Below, one piece after another: positions 12,000 to 23,701 of a DNA stretch of 64,000 nucleotides. Source of the DNA: Schistocephalus solidus (lineage: Eukaryota > Platyhelminthes > Cestoda > Diphyllobothriidea > Diphyllobothriidae); assembly GCA_017591395.1 (NCBI GenBank), contig WEDG01002106.1, positions 124,001 to 188,000 of the forward strand, in the 5' to 3' direction. Below the pieces are notes generated by a model, which did no database searches, was not told the DNA's origin, and was given only the letters and a program-made list of their open reading frames with translations. A program made the translations under genes and the position numbers. Position 1 is the first letter of the stretch. Every line of letters starts with the position of its first letter.

Positions 12000-14900
12000 G
12001 CGTTTTCATGGATCTACGTCTTCCGTATAATCGAGTTTATTATGCGTGAGGTTTTTTGAGAACCGCGAGCATCCAGACCCAGATATTTCTAATGAATTGC
12101 AAGAATTAAATTTGAATAATAATTTCAAACCCGTAGGAAAAGAAACTACAGGGCACCACTTACGGAACTCATTCAGCAAGGTCCACGCAAAACATCCAAG
12201 CATTTAATCCTTGGGCTGGAGTCACCGACTGCTCATCGTTTGTCAACACATAAGTTATCCAAAAAGATCCCCGTTCCCATCGCAGAAATCTTGCCCTGAT
12301 TATAATCCTTTGGTTTAGGAAATGTCTTCATTTCGTGCCTCGTCATGCTTCCTTAGCGTTCATTCTTACATAGAGTGGTTGTCAATTATATTGCATTTCT
12401 ATTTTAGTATTCGTCTACGGAAATATAGCCTTGGGTGCTTTTAGCCCGGCTCGTTGTATTCTAGCAAATTCGATTAACATCTAGTATTAGTACTAAGCAA
12501 CTGTTCTGAGCATTTCATCGAAGGTCATAGTTGCAGTCTTCTCCGGTTACTAACATTAATACACAAGCAAAGGTATCAGTTTAGGAGAATCATCATGCTC
12601 CTTTTCAATAAGTATTGTGTGCAGAGTCAGGAGAAGCAGGGATTGTTACCCACGGCCTAATCCGATGCCTAGCAGGTTGAGTTTCGCGTCCGACTTACTT
12701 GAACATTGAACTAACACTGCTACTGAGTCATCGGCTCACGACCAGTTGATGGTTATTTTGAATACTCCAAGCCGCAAGAAGAGTGTGTCTTTTATCCGTG
12801 CAGTAACAATCTCGAGTACATGAAGAAGAGTAGATAATGGAGGGCATTCAATAACGCGGAGTCATCATCAACCGAGAGAATAGCAACTGTAGGGCACCAA
12901 TATTCATAAAGTTTTGTCACCTGCAATACTGGAACTAGGGGCTACGCCCACTTATGAGCGTTCAATGTTTGCCATCAAATTTGCCATCAAACTTCATGTA
13001 AGCGGCGCAAAGAGCAGACGAATGTCCAAGTTCATAGCACAGTTCTAAAAATTTCACATCTCTCATCAAGAAGGGTCAGTCTCTGGCTTGTTTAATCCCA
13101 TTCAAATAGGTAGCATAACCCAAAGTAAAATTATTTTACCATATCAGTTTTGGACAGATGGATGCTTGGAGAATCCTTGCGTTTCCAAACTCAACAAAAC
13201 ACTTGGTTGCAAATACGGCTATTTCACGGGTTTATGCATCTTACGATAATGCATTGAGTAACGGAGCAATAGGAAATGTTAATCCTCAATTTAAGAGCAA
13301 CCGCAGCGACAAACAGCACTCTTACGATGGAAACCCAGCTTTTGCCAGACTCCAAATGGCGATGTTTAATCCGACAGGGGAGCGGAGTCGGTAAAATATC
13401 TCACGAAATTACAATCTGGACTAAGACTTCATATTGCCCATCTTTTCTCACACATGTGCCTCTACGATTTTCATGTGATTTTCTCGGCGTAATAACGGTC
13501 TCCACCATCGTAAGCTACTTTACTGACAACTGCGAAGAGGCTTGGGTTGGTGGCAGCCAGTTTTTAGAAAGGGAAGGGACTGCACTCAACTGGCCTTGCA
13601 TCTTCTCTTGGTCTCTGAAACTGCTTCTACACGCACCACACATGACCTTGTCCCTAAGTCGCCAACTGTCAGGCCTCCTCTAAGGGAAGGGTGAGTCTTA
13701 GATCAATTATAGGGGAGAATTCGCCGCATTACGAGGGCGAGGGCATCGCAGTCTGACCTTCAGCCCAGAGAAAAATTCAGTTATGTGGTCAGTGGGTAAC
13801 CGACCAAGACAGGGCTGTTAGCTCGTTTTGAAAAGACCAAGCGTGTCAGAGTTATTATCGTCAGAAATGCGTTTCTCTTACTTCTGTTTCTCATATTAGA
13901 CTCCATTTATCCTTCGTTCCTCAATACATCAGTTAACTGTCTGAGTCTGGTGACCAACCAGTGACGAGATTAGGCTCAGCAGATGACTTTGCGTGAAAGT
14001 CCAGGTCGGTGGCCAGTCACACTTCCACACAAGTGGTAAGAGCGCGTGAAGACCCGACGCGGATGAATAACTGCAAGGCCTGAGCCCGTGTTATCCCGTT
14101 TGGGTTCCGCGCACCTGCGGCGCAGTCAATGTGAACGCGGTGGACCTTCTCAAACGTAGCTGTTTTTGCAGACCCTTCTCCAGTGTCGAAACATATCGCA
14201 ACACACCAGTCGACAAAAGATCTGAACGGCTCTATCTTCACAATCAGTGACCATTTACGTCATGTACGCTGAAGTCAGGTTAACCTACCACTGACACTTG
14301 CTGAAAGGTAAACAACTTATATTACGCATTTTCCTCATTGGTTTCTTGTTTCATGCAGCAGCAGATACTAACCCATGCAAGTTTTACACTTGGAGAATCG
14401 GTCGCAAGGATATTGCGTACGCGTGTGGATTTCCGAAAATCTGGTGGTTGTTACTTTAGAGCACTGAACGTTTACATGAACTTGACCGCACCGAACGGAG
14501 ACGGCTTCGTTTAAGAGGGTCTGTCTCATACAGAACTGTCAGGGAAAGGTAAGAAACACCCATCCAATCTGTTTATCTTGTTCACATTGACTACCTTATC
14601 CCGCCACAGGAGATATGCGTTGGAACCACATGGGGGGCATGAAACGTGTTGGACGGGCTTCGTTGAATCTGCACATCCCAAAACAAATTCAGCTGCGGTG
14701 GTATGCCTAGGCCAAAGCTCACGCCGTGCCAGCCACCTGCGTTCGATCAAAGCCTTAGATGGCTGACGAGCTCGGAAAGTAAACTGGTGCATGCAGGTGG
14801 GAAGTGAGAGAAAGAGAGACAGAGAGATCGCCTCTGCAGACCCCATCAAAACAGCACTTGAGCGCATTCTCGCGCAATAAAAACAGCTGATGCGATTTAA

Positions 14901-16340
14901 AACGCGTACAACACATTAAAATTCATGGTTTGAAAGGTTATTAACTGCTAGGGTAGCCTAGTCCTGTCAAGTTAGAGATTCATACTGCAATGACTGCTCC
15001 GCAGATTGACCTTTATGCCGCGCCAACGCAAATGGGCTCTGAGCTATCTAACGCGAAAACCTGTTTCACAGGGCATGATCCCGGTTAACGTGCTGTTACT
15101 CAGCCACTGTGATCAACATCGCCTCCGGTCTTCCTGCTTCAATTTTTAATGGGTCTCAGAGGGGTAAGGAAAGAGAGGGTGCCAGAGGTTATGCGCAAGT
15201 CAGCTGTCATTATTGATTCATCCACCCCTAGTTCAGCGTCCTGCACTACGAGGTACAAGGTGAACAACTTTGTTCGCGACGGTCAAATGGACTGTCAGAG
15301 ACGTCAGTCTCTACCATTATACGGACATTTAGGTAGCCTTTTGTATTACTTTGCTAACAAGGAGCGTAAAATTGACCCACCAGATTCCGCTCTCCGGCGT
15401 GCCGTGGACGAACGTAAAGTTCATCGGTTTCAGTTTCTACTTTGCCCGCAGCTCCAAGGGAATATGGCAAATCCCTCCTGTAAGCATTTTTACCCGCCTT
15501 CTGTCAGCTATCCAGTTTCACAAGTAAAATCCTCGTATAATAGACTTTTCGCAAATGCGATCTGGACAACAGGGCGAAAAGTAGCATTCTATATAATTTA
15601 GAAATCAGTTATATAAAAGGCTTCCTAGGCACATGGCCCCTACACCGTTTATCATTGCAGCGGTATATTTAAAGAGTGGGTTTGAGTTCAAAGGATAAGA
15701 GGCGAAAATAAACTCCCTTTTAGACAACGCCTTTTGGAATTCGAACACTCTGAGCCGCATAATAACTTTGTATAACAGCGTAATGCGTTTCCATCCAGTA
15801 TTTCCTCTTAAATGAACACCTGACGCAAAGATAAATTAAGCAAGTTTCAGAGGGGGTCAGTCACGATTAAAAGGAATTCGCACTTCAAACCTAGTGTGCT
15901 CAATTCACTCTTACTCTTTTACATGAGCTGATATTTGCGCGGTAGACGACTGCCGTTGGTGAGTTCAGAAAATAACTTAGCTACTTTATTTCGGCTAGAA
16001 GCTCTTTTGGCCTTACAAAACATAGCCATTATAACTTTCATATTTAGAGTAGTTCAATTGATTAAAAGGAAGGGAAAAACAAAAAAACTTTTTTTCGGAA
16101 ATAATTTCAAGTCTTTACCAATTTTATCAAATTAATACCCACGTCATCATTTTCCAGATGCATGGACGCAATCTAATGGGCTAGATACAGTTGTCTGTAA
16201 AGACTTCAAAACCTCTATTCGTGCATGCTTACGAAGTATCTTTGTCGTTTTATATTTGAATGTTTGACACCATTCATCTTTATCTGTCTAATTTTTTCAG
16301 CTGGCATGGGAGGTAGAATCTTAACTATCTGGCAGTATAA
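12000..16340. other. No supported gene
   Basis: About 4.3 kb without a recognisable domain. The longest open stretches (13276-13683, 135 codons; 15149-15601, 150 codons, ATG start) are at the upper end of chance expectation for this much sequence. Neither shows a signal peptide, a known motif or convincing splice structure. A purine-rich patch, GAGAGAAAGAGAGACAGAGAG, lies near 14804-14827. Confidence 0.4.
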
Positions 16341-16345
16341 ACTAT

Positions 16346-16740
16346 TGGGTAATGAGCGCTCACCGATCGGTAACGGAACGCACTCGTCCTAGGGGCTCAT
16401 TCTCAAGTCACTTCAGCAGCTGCATAGCGGCTAGTAGTATGAAGGGTGGAGTAAAAATGCCGAAAAAAGACACGGGAGACGGGAATGGCCATTTCAGGCT
16501 CATGAGCCATCAACAGCCAGCCATACAAATAGCAGGTGGTGCCAGCCCGAGGCTCGAACCTGTGACTTATTAATCACAAGTACAACGTTCTTACCCTTGA
16601 GCCACGGGCTCGTTCTACTGCCGGTTTAGATCGAGAATACGGACATTCGTTGACGAACGCTCCCCGGTCTGCTACAGGAGTCTCTCATCCCGTTCTGCCC
16701 GAGGGCTCATTCGCAACCCCACCAGCAGCCGCAAACCTGG
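16346..16740 (-). mobile_element. tRNA-related SINE with partial tandem duplication
   Basis: On the minus strand, about 16615-16545 reads like a tRNA. It has TGGCTCAAGGGTAAGA (A-box-like), about 30 nt, then GGTTCGAGCC (perfect B-box core); the acceptor stem no longer pairs well. Downstream on the same strand is a body with GGCACCACCTG and ATGGCTGGCTGTTGATGGCT, shared with the copy at 48.7 kb. On the plus strand, GAnCGCTCnCCG...GGGCTCATTC occurs twice (about 16352-16430 and 16650-16735), so part of the unit is duplicated in direct orientation. The internal boxes indicate RNA polymerase III transcription in the ancestral element. Confidence 0.65.
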
Positions 16741-18065
16741 GTAACTACTTCTGTCGCCTTTATAAATGCACAAAAATAAATCGCTGCATAGGATAACTCT
16801 ATATATAGGTAGATTGCTAATTCTCAAGAGCAAACTTTTATGTTTATGTTTCCCGTTTAAAAAAATTTCTTTAAACCTTCTCCTCTTTTGAGAATGGAAA
16901 CATAACCTAAAACCGACTCAGATCATAACTTTCCTCAAACCACTAAGCCACCTACTGCATTTACGCCAGTATTCGTTTCCGCTAAGGAGTCTTATCCTGT
17001 GGAGAAACATTTTAGCACTACACCTCTATGCAATATTGCCCTATTAAACGTAGAAGAACTTGTCTGCCTCCTCTGTCGTTAGAAATTTTTTGCAGTATTA
17101 GGTAGTAAAAAAACATCCTAATTTTATCAAGATAAGGAATCCGCTCACCTCCAGAAAACAAGAAAGGACACAATAATCGTGATCGAAAAACTTTGGTGGC
17201 CAATCGAAATGCAGTTTCCTCAGGACTGCTTTTGGCATAGGGCTGCAATCCGCCTCAGCAGAAGTCACCTCAGCAACCTTGCTTGCTGCAGTAAGTGCTG
17301 CTGTAAATGATTCAATCGGGCCATTGAAAGGTGACTGAGTACAACGCTTTTGTCCTGCTTGGTATACTCTCCTGTGTGAAGCAACAACAATTCGGCGTTC
17401 TCCTGTTTTCTATGTTAACAAAGTATAAAAAAAACATTTCGTAATCACTTTGCTCTAAACGTCTCTCCCTAGGTCATAAAAGCCGTTTTATAAAGCCCCA
17501 GTTCAGCCGCTTCTACATTTATTTGGCCGCATGAAATCAATTCCATGCTGTTCTCATTCATATGGCATCATTTATTTGGCGACTAGCAATACAAAACTAC
17601 TCATAATAGCTTAGATGCGAGAGTCAGTCATAACAGAGTATGATTTTTACTGTGGGGTCATGAGCTCTGAGCAAAATGTGATGGGCCGAAAAAGAGTAGA
17701 CAGTATGTACTATGAGGAGAGGCCTACTCAGGGTACAACACCATTTTTGGCTACTTTTCAGGGTCCTTCTACCCAGAAACTACCTGTGAGATCGAGATAG
17801 TAGAAACAAACTGATTTGCGAGCAATATTAAAGTGCTTTGCGACACCCTGAAAGCTTCGTGATCAGAAGTGATAGGTGCTTAGGAAAGCCTTCTAATAGT
17901 ATTCAACCTAGGCTATTTTAGCTCTGAATGCGCATCTGTAGATCAAGCAAGATGCAGAAGGATAAACGTAGACGCATACGACATGATCAGTCAACCAGAA
18001 GTAGGAGTTCAGTTGTCACAGAAAAAGTGCGATTAATGCGCAATTACTTGCTTTATAGTGCCTGC

Positions 18066-18210
18066 GTCCGATTCCGCCTCCAGTCTTCTTAACTGTCTCT
18101 TGACCCCGGGCAAGTGTGAATGAGAGAAGAGAGACTGTGGTAGATGCAACTTAATTCTACTGTTACTTAAACCTAATTCCTGCGCAAGTCACCACACCTA
18201 ATTTCAGCCT
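18066..18210 (-). repeat. Decayed R1 fragment
   Basis: Matches the R1 reverse complement at TCTTCTTAACTGTCTCTTGAC, GGTAGATGCAAC and CTGCGCAAGTCACCAC, with many substitutions and small indels. This is the oldest-looking R1 piece in the window. Confidence 0.6.
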
Positions 18211-18909
18211 GCCATGAAGCACGTGGTAAACATAATCCAAATTTCACGGCTGATCTGTCAAATATTCTTTCACAGGCAATGACAAATGACTTTACAGGAT
18301 ATCCGCATCAATCAAAAAACCAAAGACAATCTCCATTACTCTGATACTGACGTCCATATCGACTTAAGCCTTGCAAAAATTTAAGTAAGTAATGACGGAT
18401 ATTGGAATCTCCAATCCGTTTCGCAATACAACTGCAATGACAATGCGACTGTGAGGATCTCTTCTAATTTACAAGCAGTTTATCTGATGTTTTATTTCAT
18501 GGTTCACAACTCCGCGTAGAGCGCCTGAAATTTCGAAAGGGAGGTTAATTCAGTAATATGAATATTGGGTACGTAATATTTACGCTGCTGCCAACTTGAA
18601 TCACGTATCACACTGCTCAACATGGTATATACTCCAATTTTCTCAAAATTATCTTGCATAAGCTTACGCATCTAACTAGCTACGGAGTAATTATATGACT
18701 CGGAAGCGAAAGGGCAGAGCAAATACATATTTTTAAAAAAAAAACTGTATTTAAGGCACTTTTATCGAATGTGATATGATTCAGAGGATACTTTATTTCA
18801 AATTTGTCTAAGCAAGTTCTTCAAAATCACGCACTTTTGCTAGCTACCTTCCCTATGGATGGAGTTACTGTTGAACATATCGGTCATCTTTTTTAGAAAC
18901 TTTGCCCGT

Positions 18910-18926
18910 CCCCCCCCCCCCCCCCC
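18910..18926. repeat. Poly-C run of 17
   Basis: Seventeen consecutive C. The complementary strand is a G17 tract able to form a G-quadruplex. Its length in an assembly is uncertain because such runs slip during amplification and sequencing. Confidence 0.9.
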
Positions 18927-21900
18927 GTGATATGGCCAAATTGACAGGCAGCCAAGAACCACATTTTATTTCTCCTTTTATTATACCTTTAAAAGGCGGT
19001 AAGCGCGAAAGATGTCTCCAGAATGGCTGACAGAAACTGACTTTATTAAAAGAAATTTACGCCTTACAAAAAATTCCACATCAGCGCTAAAACCTGTGAG
19101 ATTGCAATATCCAACAATCCCCCCAGCCACCCATCCTTTACAAATTTTTACCCACGAAGTCCGGCAATTTGAACTTATTGACATTTATCAGGCTAAGGCA
19201 GTGTAGGCTACGGGCCCGCAGCCAGAAAATGCCAAAGAATAAAAAGCTTTTGAACGTGGTTCGACTTAGAATTCATGAGTGAATTTAAATTTACATTCTT
19301 AACACAGCAAAGCGTAACCTTTGCTTGATATAGACAAAATTGAAAAAATTAGAAAGTACAAAATATAAAGTTAAATTTCGATTTGATATTTTGCTGAATA
19401 TATGCGTTTCCTTTAAGCTGTAACAATACATGCAGATGTGCATGACAAATAGTGAACGTCACCCTGTAAATTCAGTAATCCTATGGTGGCGAAAAGGCAT
19501 GCGAATGTATATGGTTATTATTCCATTCATAATTGTGAACCTTGTAGTGAATGAATTCAAATTTAAGTTTTATAGCATAATATAGATCGCATGACCTCAA
19601 CATACAACGTCAATGTGTGGCTTTTAGCTATCACTGGGAGCAAGGCACAGGAAATTATAGTGGTTCTATTCTATTTAGTCAATTCAATGTACTGGTTTCT
19701 GGTAAGTAGTACGTTATTTTAAAATTGAGGTTGATAAACGCGATTGACCGTCTTTTCCGGTTATCCGAGGTTATCAAACCAAAATGTTATTTTTGTCTAT
19801 TTAATAATACTGGGCGTATGCTGATTGGTGTCCTATAAGGTCTTTTTTCTTCATGCTCACATTAAACTGCAAGTCTTATTTCAGCGGAAACCACACAAAC
19901 ATGTTCTCTGCTTGCATCCACCCTTTCGCTGCCTGCATATGTTTGAACATTGCTTCACCCTGCCTTTTCATTAAATAAATTTAGAATCATTTCTGCATGA
20001 GTAAGAGTGGAAATGACATCCAGCACTCTACTTTCAACTTCAATGACATCCAAATGCTAGGGGGTGGGTGCATTTGCGGAGACAAAATGTTGTAATAATG
20101 AAACTTATTTATTACCTAGTTGCAAATCATGTACTTCTTTTGTTACTATAAATGAAGCGTTACCTTAATTTGATACGTCAAGATTAGAATACACGCTTAC
20201 AGCAGGTGAGGTACGAGTGAATTCTATGTCGTAGAAGAGAAGATGGCATCCTTGAGGAGACGAAGAACCTAAAAAGACATCTGTTAGAATTTATAGTGGA
20301 CTGAGAACACTGGTAAGTTGAGCATTTTTTTTCCTAGTTGACAAGTTCCAATAAAAATCACTGCTTCTTCTCAAAATCACCGGATAAAACAAATCGATCT
20401 CAAAAATGCCTATAGATTCGCTCGTGAGCATCTCGTCGATCTACGACAAAATTTCTTCCAACTACAGTGCACAAACCAAAATCAGCCGGCCCTGTGTAAC
20501 ATTGTAACTGGATTTCGAAGCAACTTCATGAATCTTCGAAAAAAAAGAAACGCATGGAATGAAAAAGAAGGTGGTTTGAGATAGTTGTGAAATTTGGGTA
20601 CATGCTTCGACGACGAAGACGTCCGTGGGTATCGGTATGTACATTTCGTTCTTCTTTACTGTTCAAACCAAAATAAACCTAATTTGCAGATAACTGAGCC
20701 TCCTGGACAAATACCAATGAATCGGAAAGTATTTGGGTTCAAAGCACCGTAGAGAGCTTAAATAGTTAATGGGGAGTGTAAACTAAACTTGACAATATGG
20801 CAACTGTTATCTTTACCTCTTTTCGGTCGCATGTGCCCAATACACTGTCGGAATGCCTTCGCTGAATCAAAGTATCTGCGAATTTCATCGACTCTGTTGG
20901 TCTGAAACCACATTTTATCCAACGACAGTTCAAAAGCCTGGTGACTCCAAGAAACCAAAAAATAAAGTACACTGCAGTAAAATGTTAAAATGTTGATAGA
21001 AGGAGTAGGGCGTCACTTAGTTTATGGGAAAGGAAAATTTTATCACCCAGGCACTTATGCGAACCTTGTTTTAGCAAATCAGTGGACTATCATTATCTCA
21101 GACTGCACTCGTAAAGGTGAGTGTAGTAGAAGTTAGACACACCAGAGGGCCTACAATTGAGATTTCGGAAAGGCTACTAGGGTCACCGATTCACTTACTA
21201 GGATAGCAAAAGGCTGAAATATTGTTTGTTCTTGACGCTGGCAGTAAGTCCATTCACGGGTAAAAAACTCAGACTTGGAAGCTGCCTTCAACCACCTAAT
21301 AGTCCAAATTTCCTTCCTTATCTAGTTTGCTTCATTATGACAAAATCGAACTGATCGTGTGGTCATATCCTCCCGACAATAGAGACTCCTTTTTGCCGAT
21401 TAATTCTTAAACCAAGTTATCGTTTATCCCTATCGCATGTGTAAGGGTGAGGTAAGGAAATATAATTTTTACCTTCTGTGACATGCCGGACACTTGTCCT
21501 CGTCATTTATTGAAAAATTAGGGAACTAGCAAGTAGTAGGCTTGCTTTCCTCGCCTACATGTTCATCGCAAGTTTATTTTAATTTGGTAGGTGACTGATC
21601 GTGGTTGTTATATACCATTTGAATACCATTCTGAATATGGATTTAAGGATGAAAAAACAGTCTGGTGAGTCCGTGCTATGTTGCGCTCCGAGGTGTCCAG
21701 CGCATTCAGTCTGAGATCACATTGAATGCTGCGAGTTCACGCAGGTATATTGCGCAGAAGAACGGCGCTGTGGGTGCTTAGCTCCGAAATGAGCGTCAAG
21801 CAGTTGGTAGAGATTCAAGATACAAAAGCTGGTAAACAGGCAAATCGGTGTGACTGGTAGTTGCCAGCAATATGCGTGGATTCAAATTCATCGGTAACTG

Positions 21901-22129
21901 CATCGAACGTTGCATCCACTAGAGTCTACTCTGGATCAAATGATGCTTAAGTCTGAACGATGGTGTCGCCTGGTTATCCTTTCATGGTACGGTGTCTGAG
22001 CTTGCGTAACTCTGGATGTTTGACGGGCTCGGTTTGAGGGTTAGTGCTAATTATTTTGACTTATGAAAACCTGGACTACTAGATACGACAGTCTGGGCGC
22101 CCAAAGCGTATTCCCGGTGCGGACCGACG

Positions 22130-22206
22130 TAAGGGGGGAGGGGAGGAGGAGGAGGATCAGCATGAACCGCATTTTACTTACTTACTTACTTACTACTTAT
22201 TGCTAC
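22130..22206. repeat. G/A-rich tract followed by (ACTT)n
   Basis: GGGGGGAGGGGAGGAGGAGG at about 22132-22152 is followed within 25 bp by ACTTACTTACTTACTTACT. It is simple-sequence DNA, with four close G-runs that could form a quadruplex on the plus strand. Confidence 0.8.
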
Positions 22207-23701
22207 TTATTGTGGTGTTTGCACTGATGTCTAAGAAGGCCAGTGAAAACTCTGGATTTGCAATAACGGTAAGGAAACATGAGAATGGGTCGGGTACTGA
22301 CAGCATTACACTTTGGTATTTGATCATGCTTTGAAGTGACTTCCCTTGGCCTCTGATTTCTCATTCAACATCGTCTTACTTAGCGACCTCCTGATAAGAT
22401 TTTCTAACGTGCCTTCATTTATGCTGGCGTATTTTAGCAGTTTTCTGAAGGCTCTTCTAACGTAAGTACTGCTCAACCTGCTTATCCACGGAAACCTATA
22501 TCGACTTCACTTGATAAAGTGCACTTGGGCAGGCAGTATTTAAACGGATTCATACTTTGGTCACTGCATCGAATTAAAATCTGTTCTAACAGTGCAAGTG
22601 GCCATTGCTCTCTTAGGTTTGATGCAGTTAATGGTCTTCTAGGTGTGATCCTGGATTTTCCCTCACTATTTTTCAAATAGGCCTCTTTTAGTCAAATTTC
22701 GAGGTCCAGATATGAATTCAGTAGCAGTTTAAACCTGTACCTCCGGTCTCCTTTATTTGTTTTCGACATCCGGCATCCTCAATAATTGCGACAGCTCAAG
22801 AGCCGCGCCATCCTTATTTGCTTTGGTTGCTCGAGAGTAATTTGTATCCTGGTCCGATTCATCTCAATTGTGTTGGTTTCAAACAGTTAGTCGCCCTTTA
22901 AGCGGCCATATCTGGGAGCTATTGTGTGAACTTGCATGCTGATAAGAACTATTCTCCCTTCGGTCTGTAGCCGGATTGACAAAGAGGAATATTTCAGGCT
23001 GTCAGATTGGGTTAATTACCACTTTCTTTGGAAAGATTACGGAGAGTATTATTATAGTTGGGCTGTTTCTATCACCTTTAACAACAAAAATCACTCATTG
23101 GCAATGCAATAAGTCCCTTTCCCGCGAAGATAAGCAGTGATCCAGTGAACAGGACCGCTTGGAAACACGGCCGCTGCCAAGTCTCAACTGGGCCACCAAA
23201 CTCAAATTTGCCTTTGTAACTTTATGCCATCCACTTCGTAGGGGATTTCAAGAGATGTGTTTTTGATTATTTGTGGGTAAATTACTTGGGGACTTGTTCG
23301 AGAACTGCAACACCGCGTAAACTGATGAATGCTATTCAGATCAGTTTCACTCGAAAAACCCGTTAGGGCTTTCTTATATACGCCTAAAGAGAAACACTGT
23401 GATCGGACGCAAAGGCAGGCCAGGAATAAGGTCACCGTCTACGCGTGGGTGTCGTTTATCTGCAGGCTGCCCTTGGTGATGGACACGAAACTGTGCCCCT
23501 CCCTCTTCTGTGTCAGAAGGTTCATAGAGAGCCCACGGACCGTAGCCCTACGGTCGTCCGGAGACCCACTCCCGCTGTAACTCGCCGGCCAGTGGTTGCA
23601 TAAAACATCTCCTCTGAGGGATGATCTCCCATAATTCCCAGGTTCGAATGTAGTAGCCACTATCAATTTCTCCGGCACATGCGCTTAACGGTCTGGTATT
23701 G

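Noticed and set aside
13276..13683. 135-codon plus-strand frame
   Set aside because: No recognisable domain; chance-level length.
14526..14867. 113-codon minus-strand frame over a GC-richer patch
   Set aside because: It looks like repeat-type sequence but has no second copy in the window; no domain recognised.
15149..15601. 150-codon ATG-started frame on the plus strand
   Set aside because: About one or two frames of this size are expected by chance in 64 kb; no motif, signal peptide or repeat of coding character.
16545..16615. A functional tRNA gene on the minus strand
   Set aside because: A and B boxes are good, but the acceptor and T stems do not pair and the same body follows other copies, so it is treated as a SINE head.
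20817..20944. Minus-strand open stretch bounded by an acceptor-like TTCTTGGAG and donor GTAAAG (SLDKMWFQTNRVDEIRRYF)
   Set aside because: The splice signals are plausible and the composition coding-like, but there is no recognised family and no link to the TEAD exons. It could be an exon of that gene's linker; transcript data would decide.
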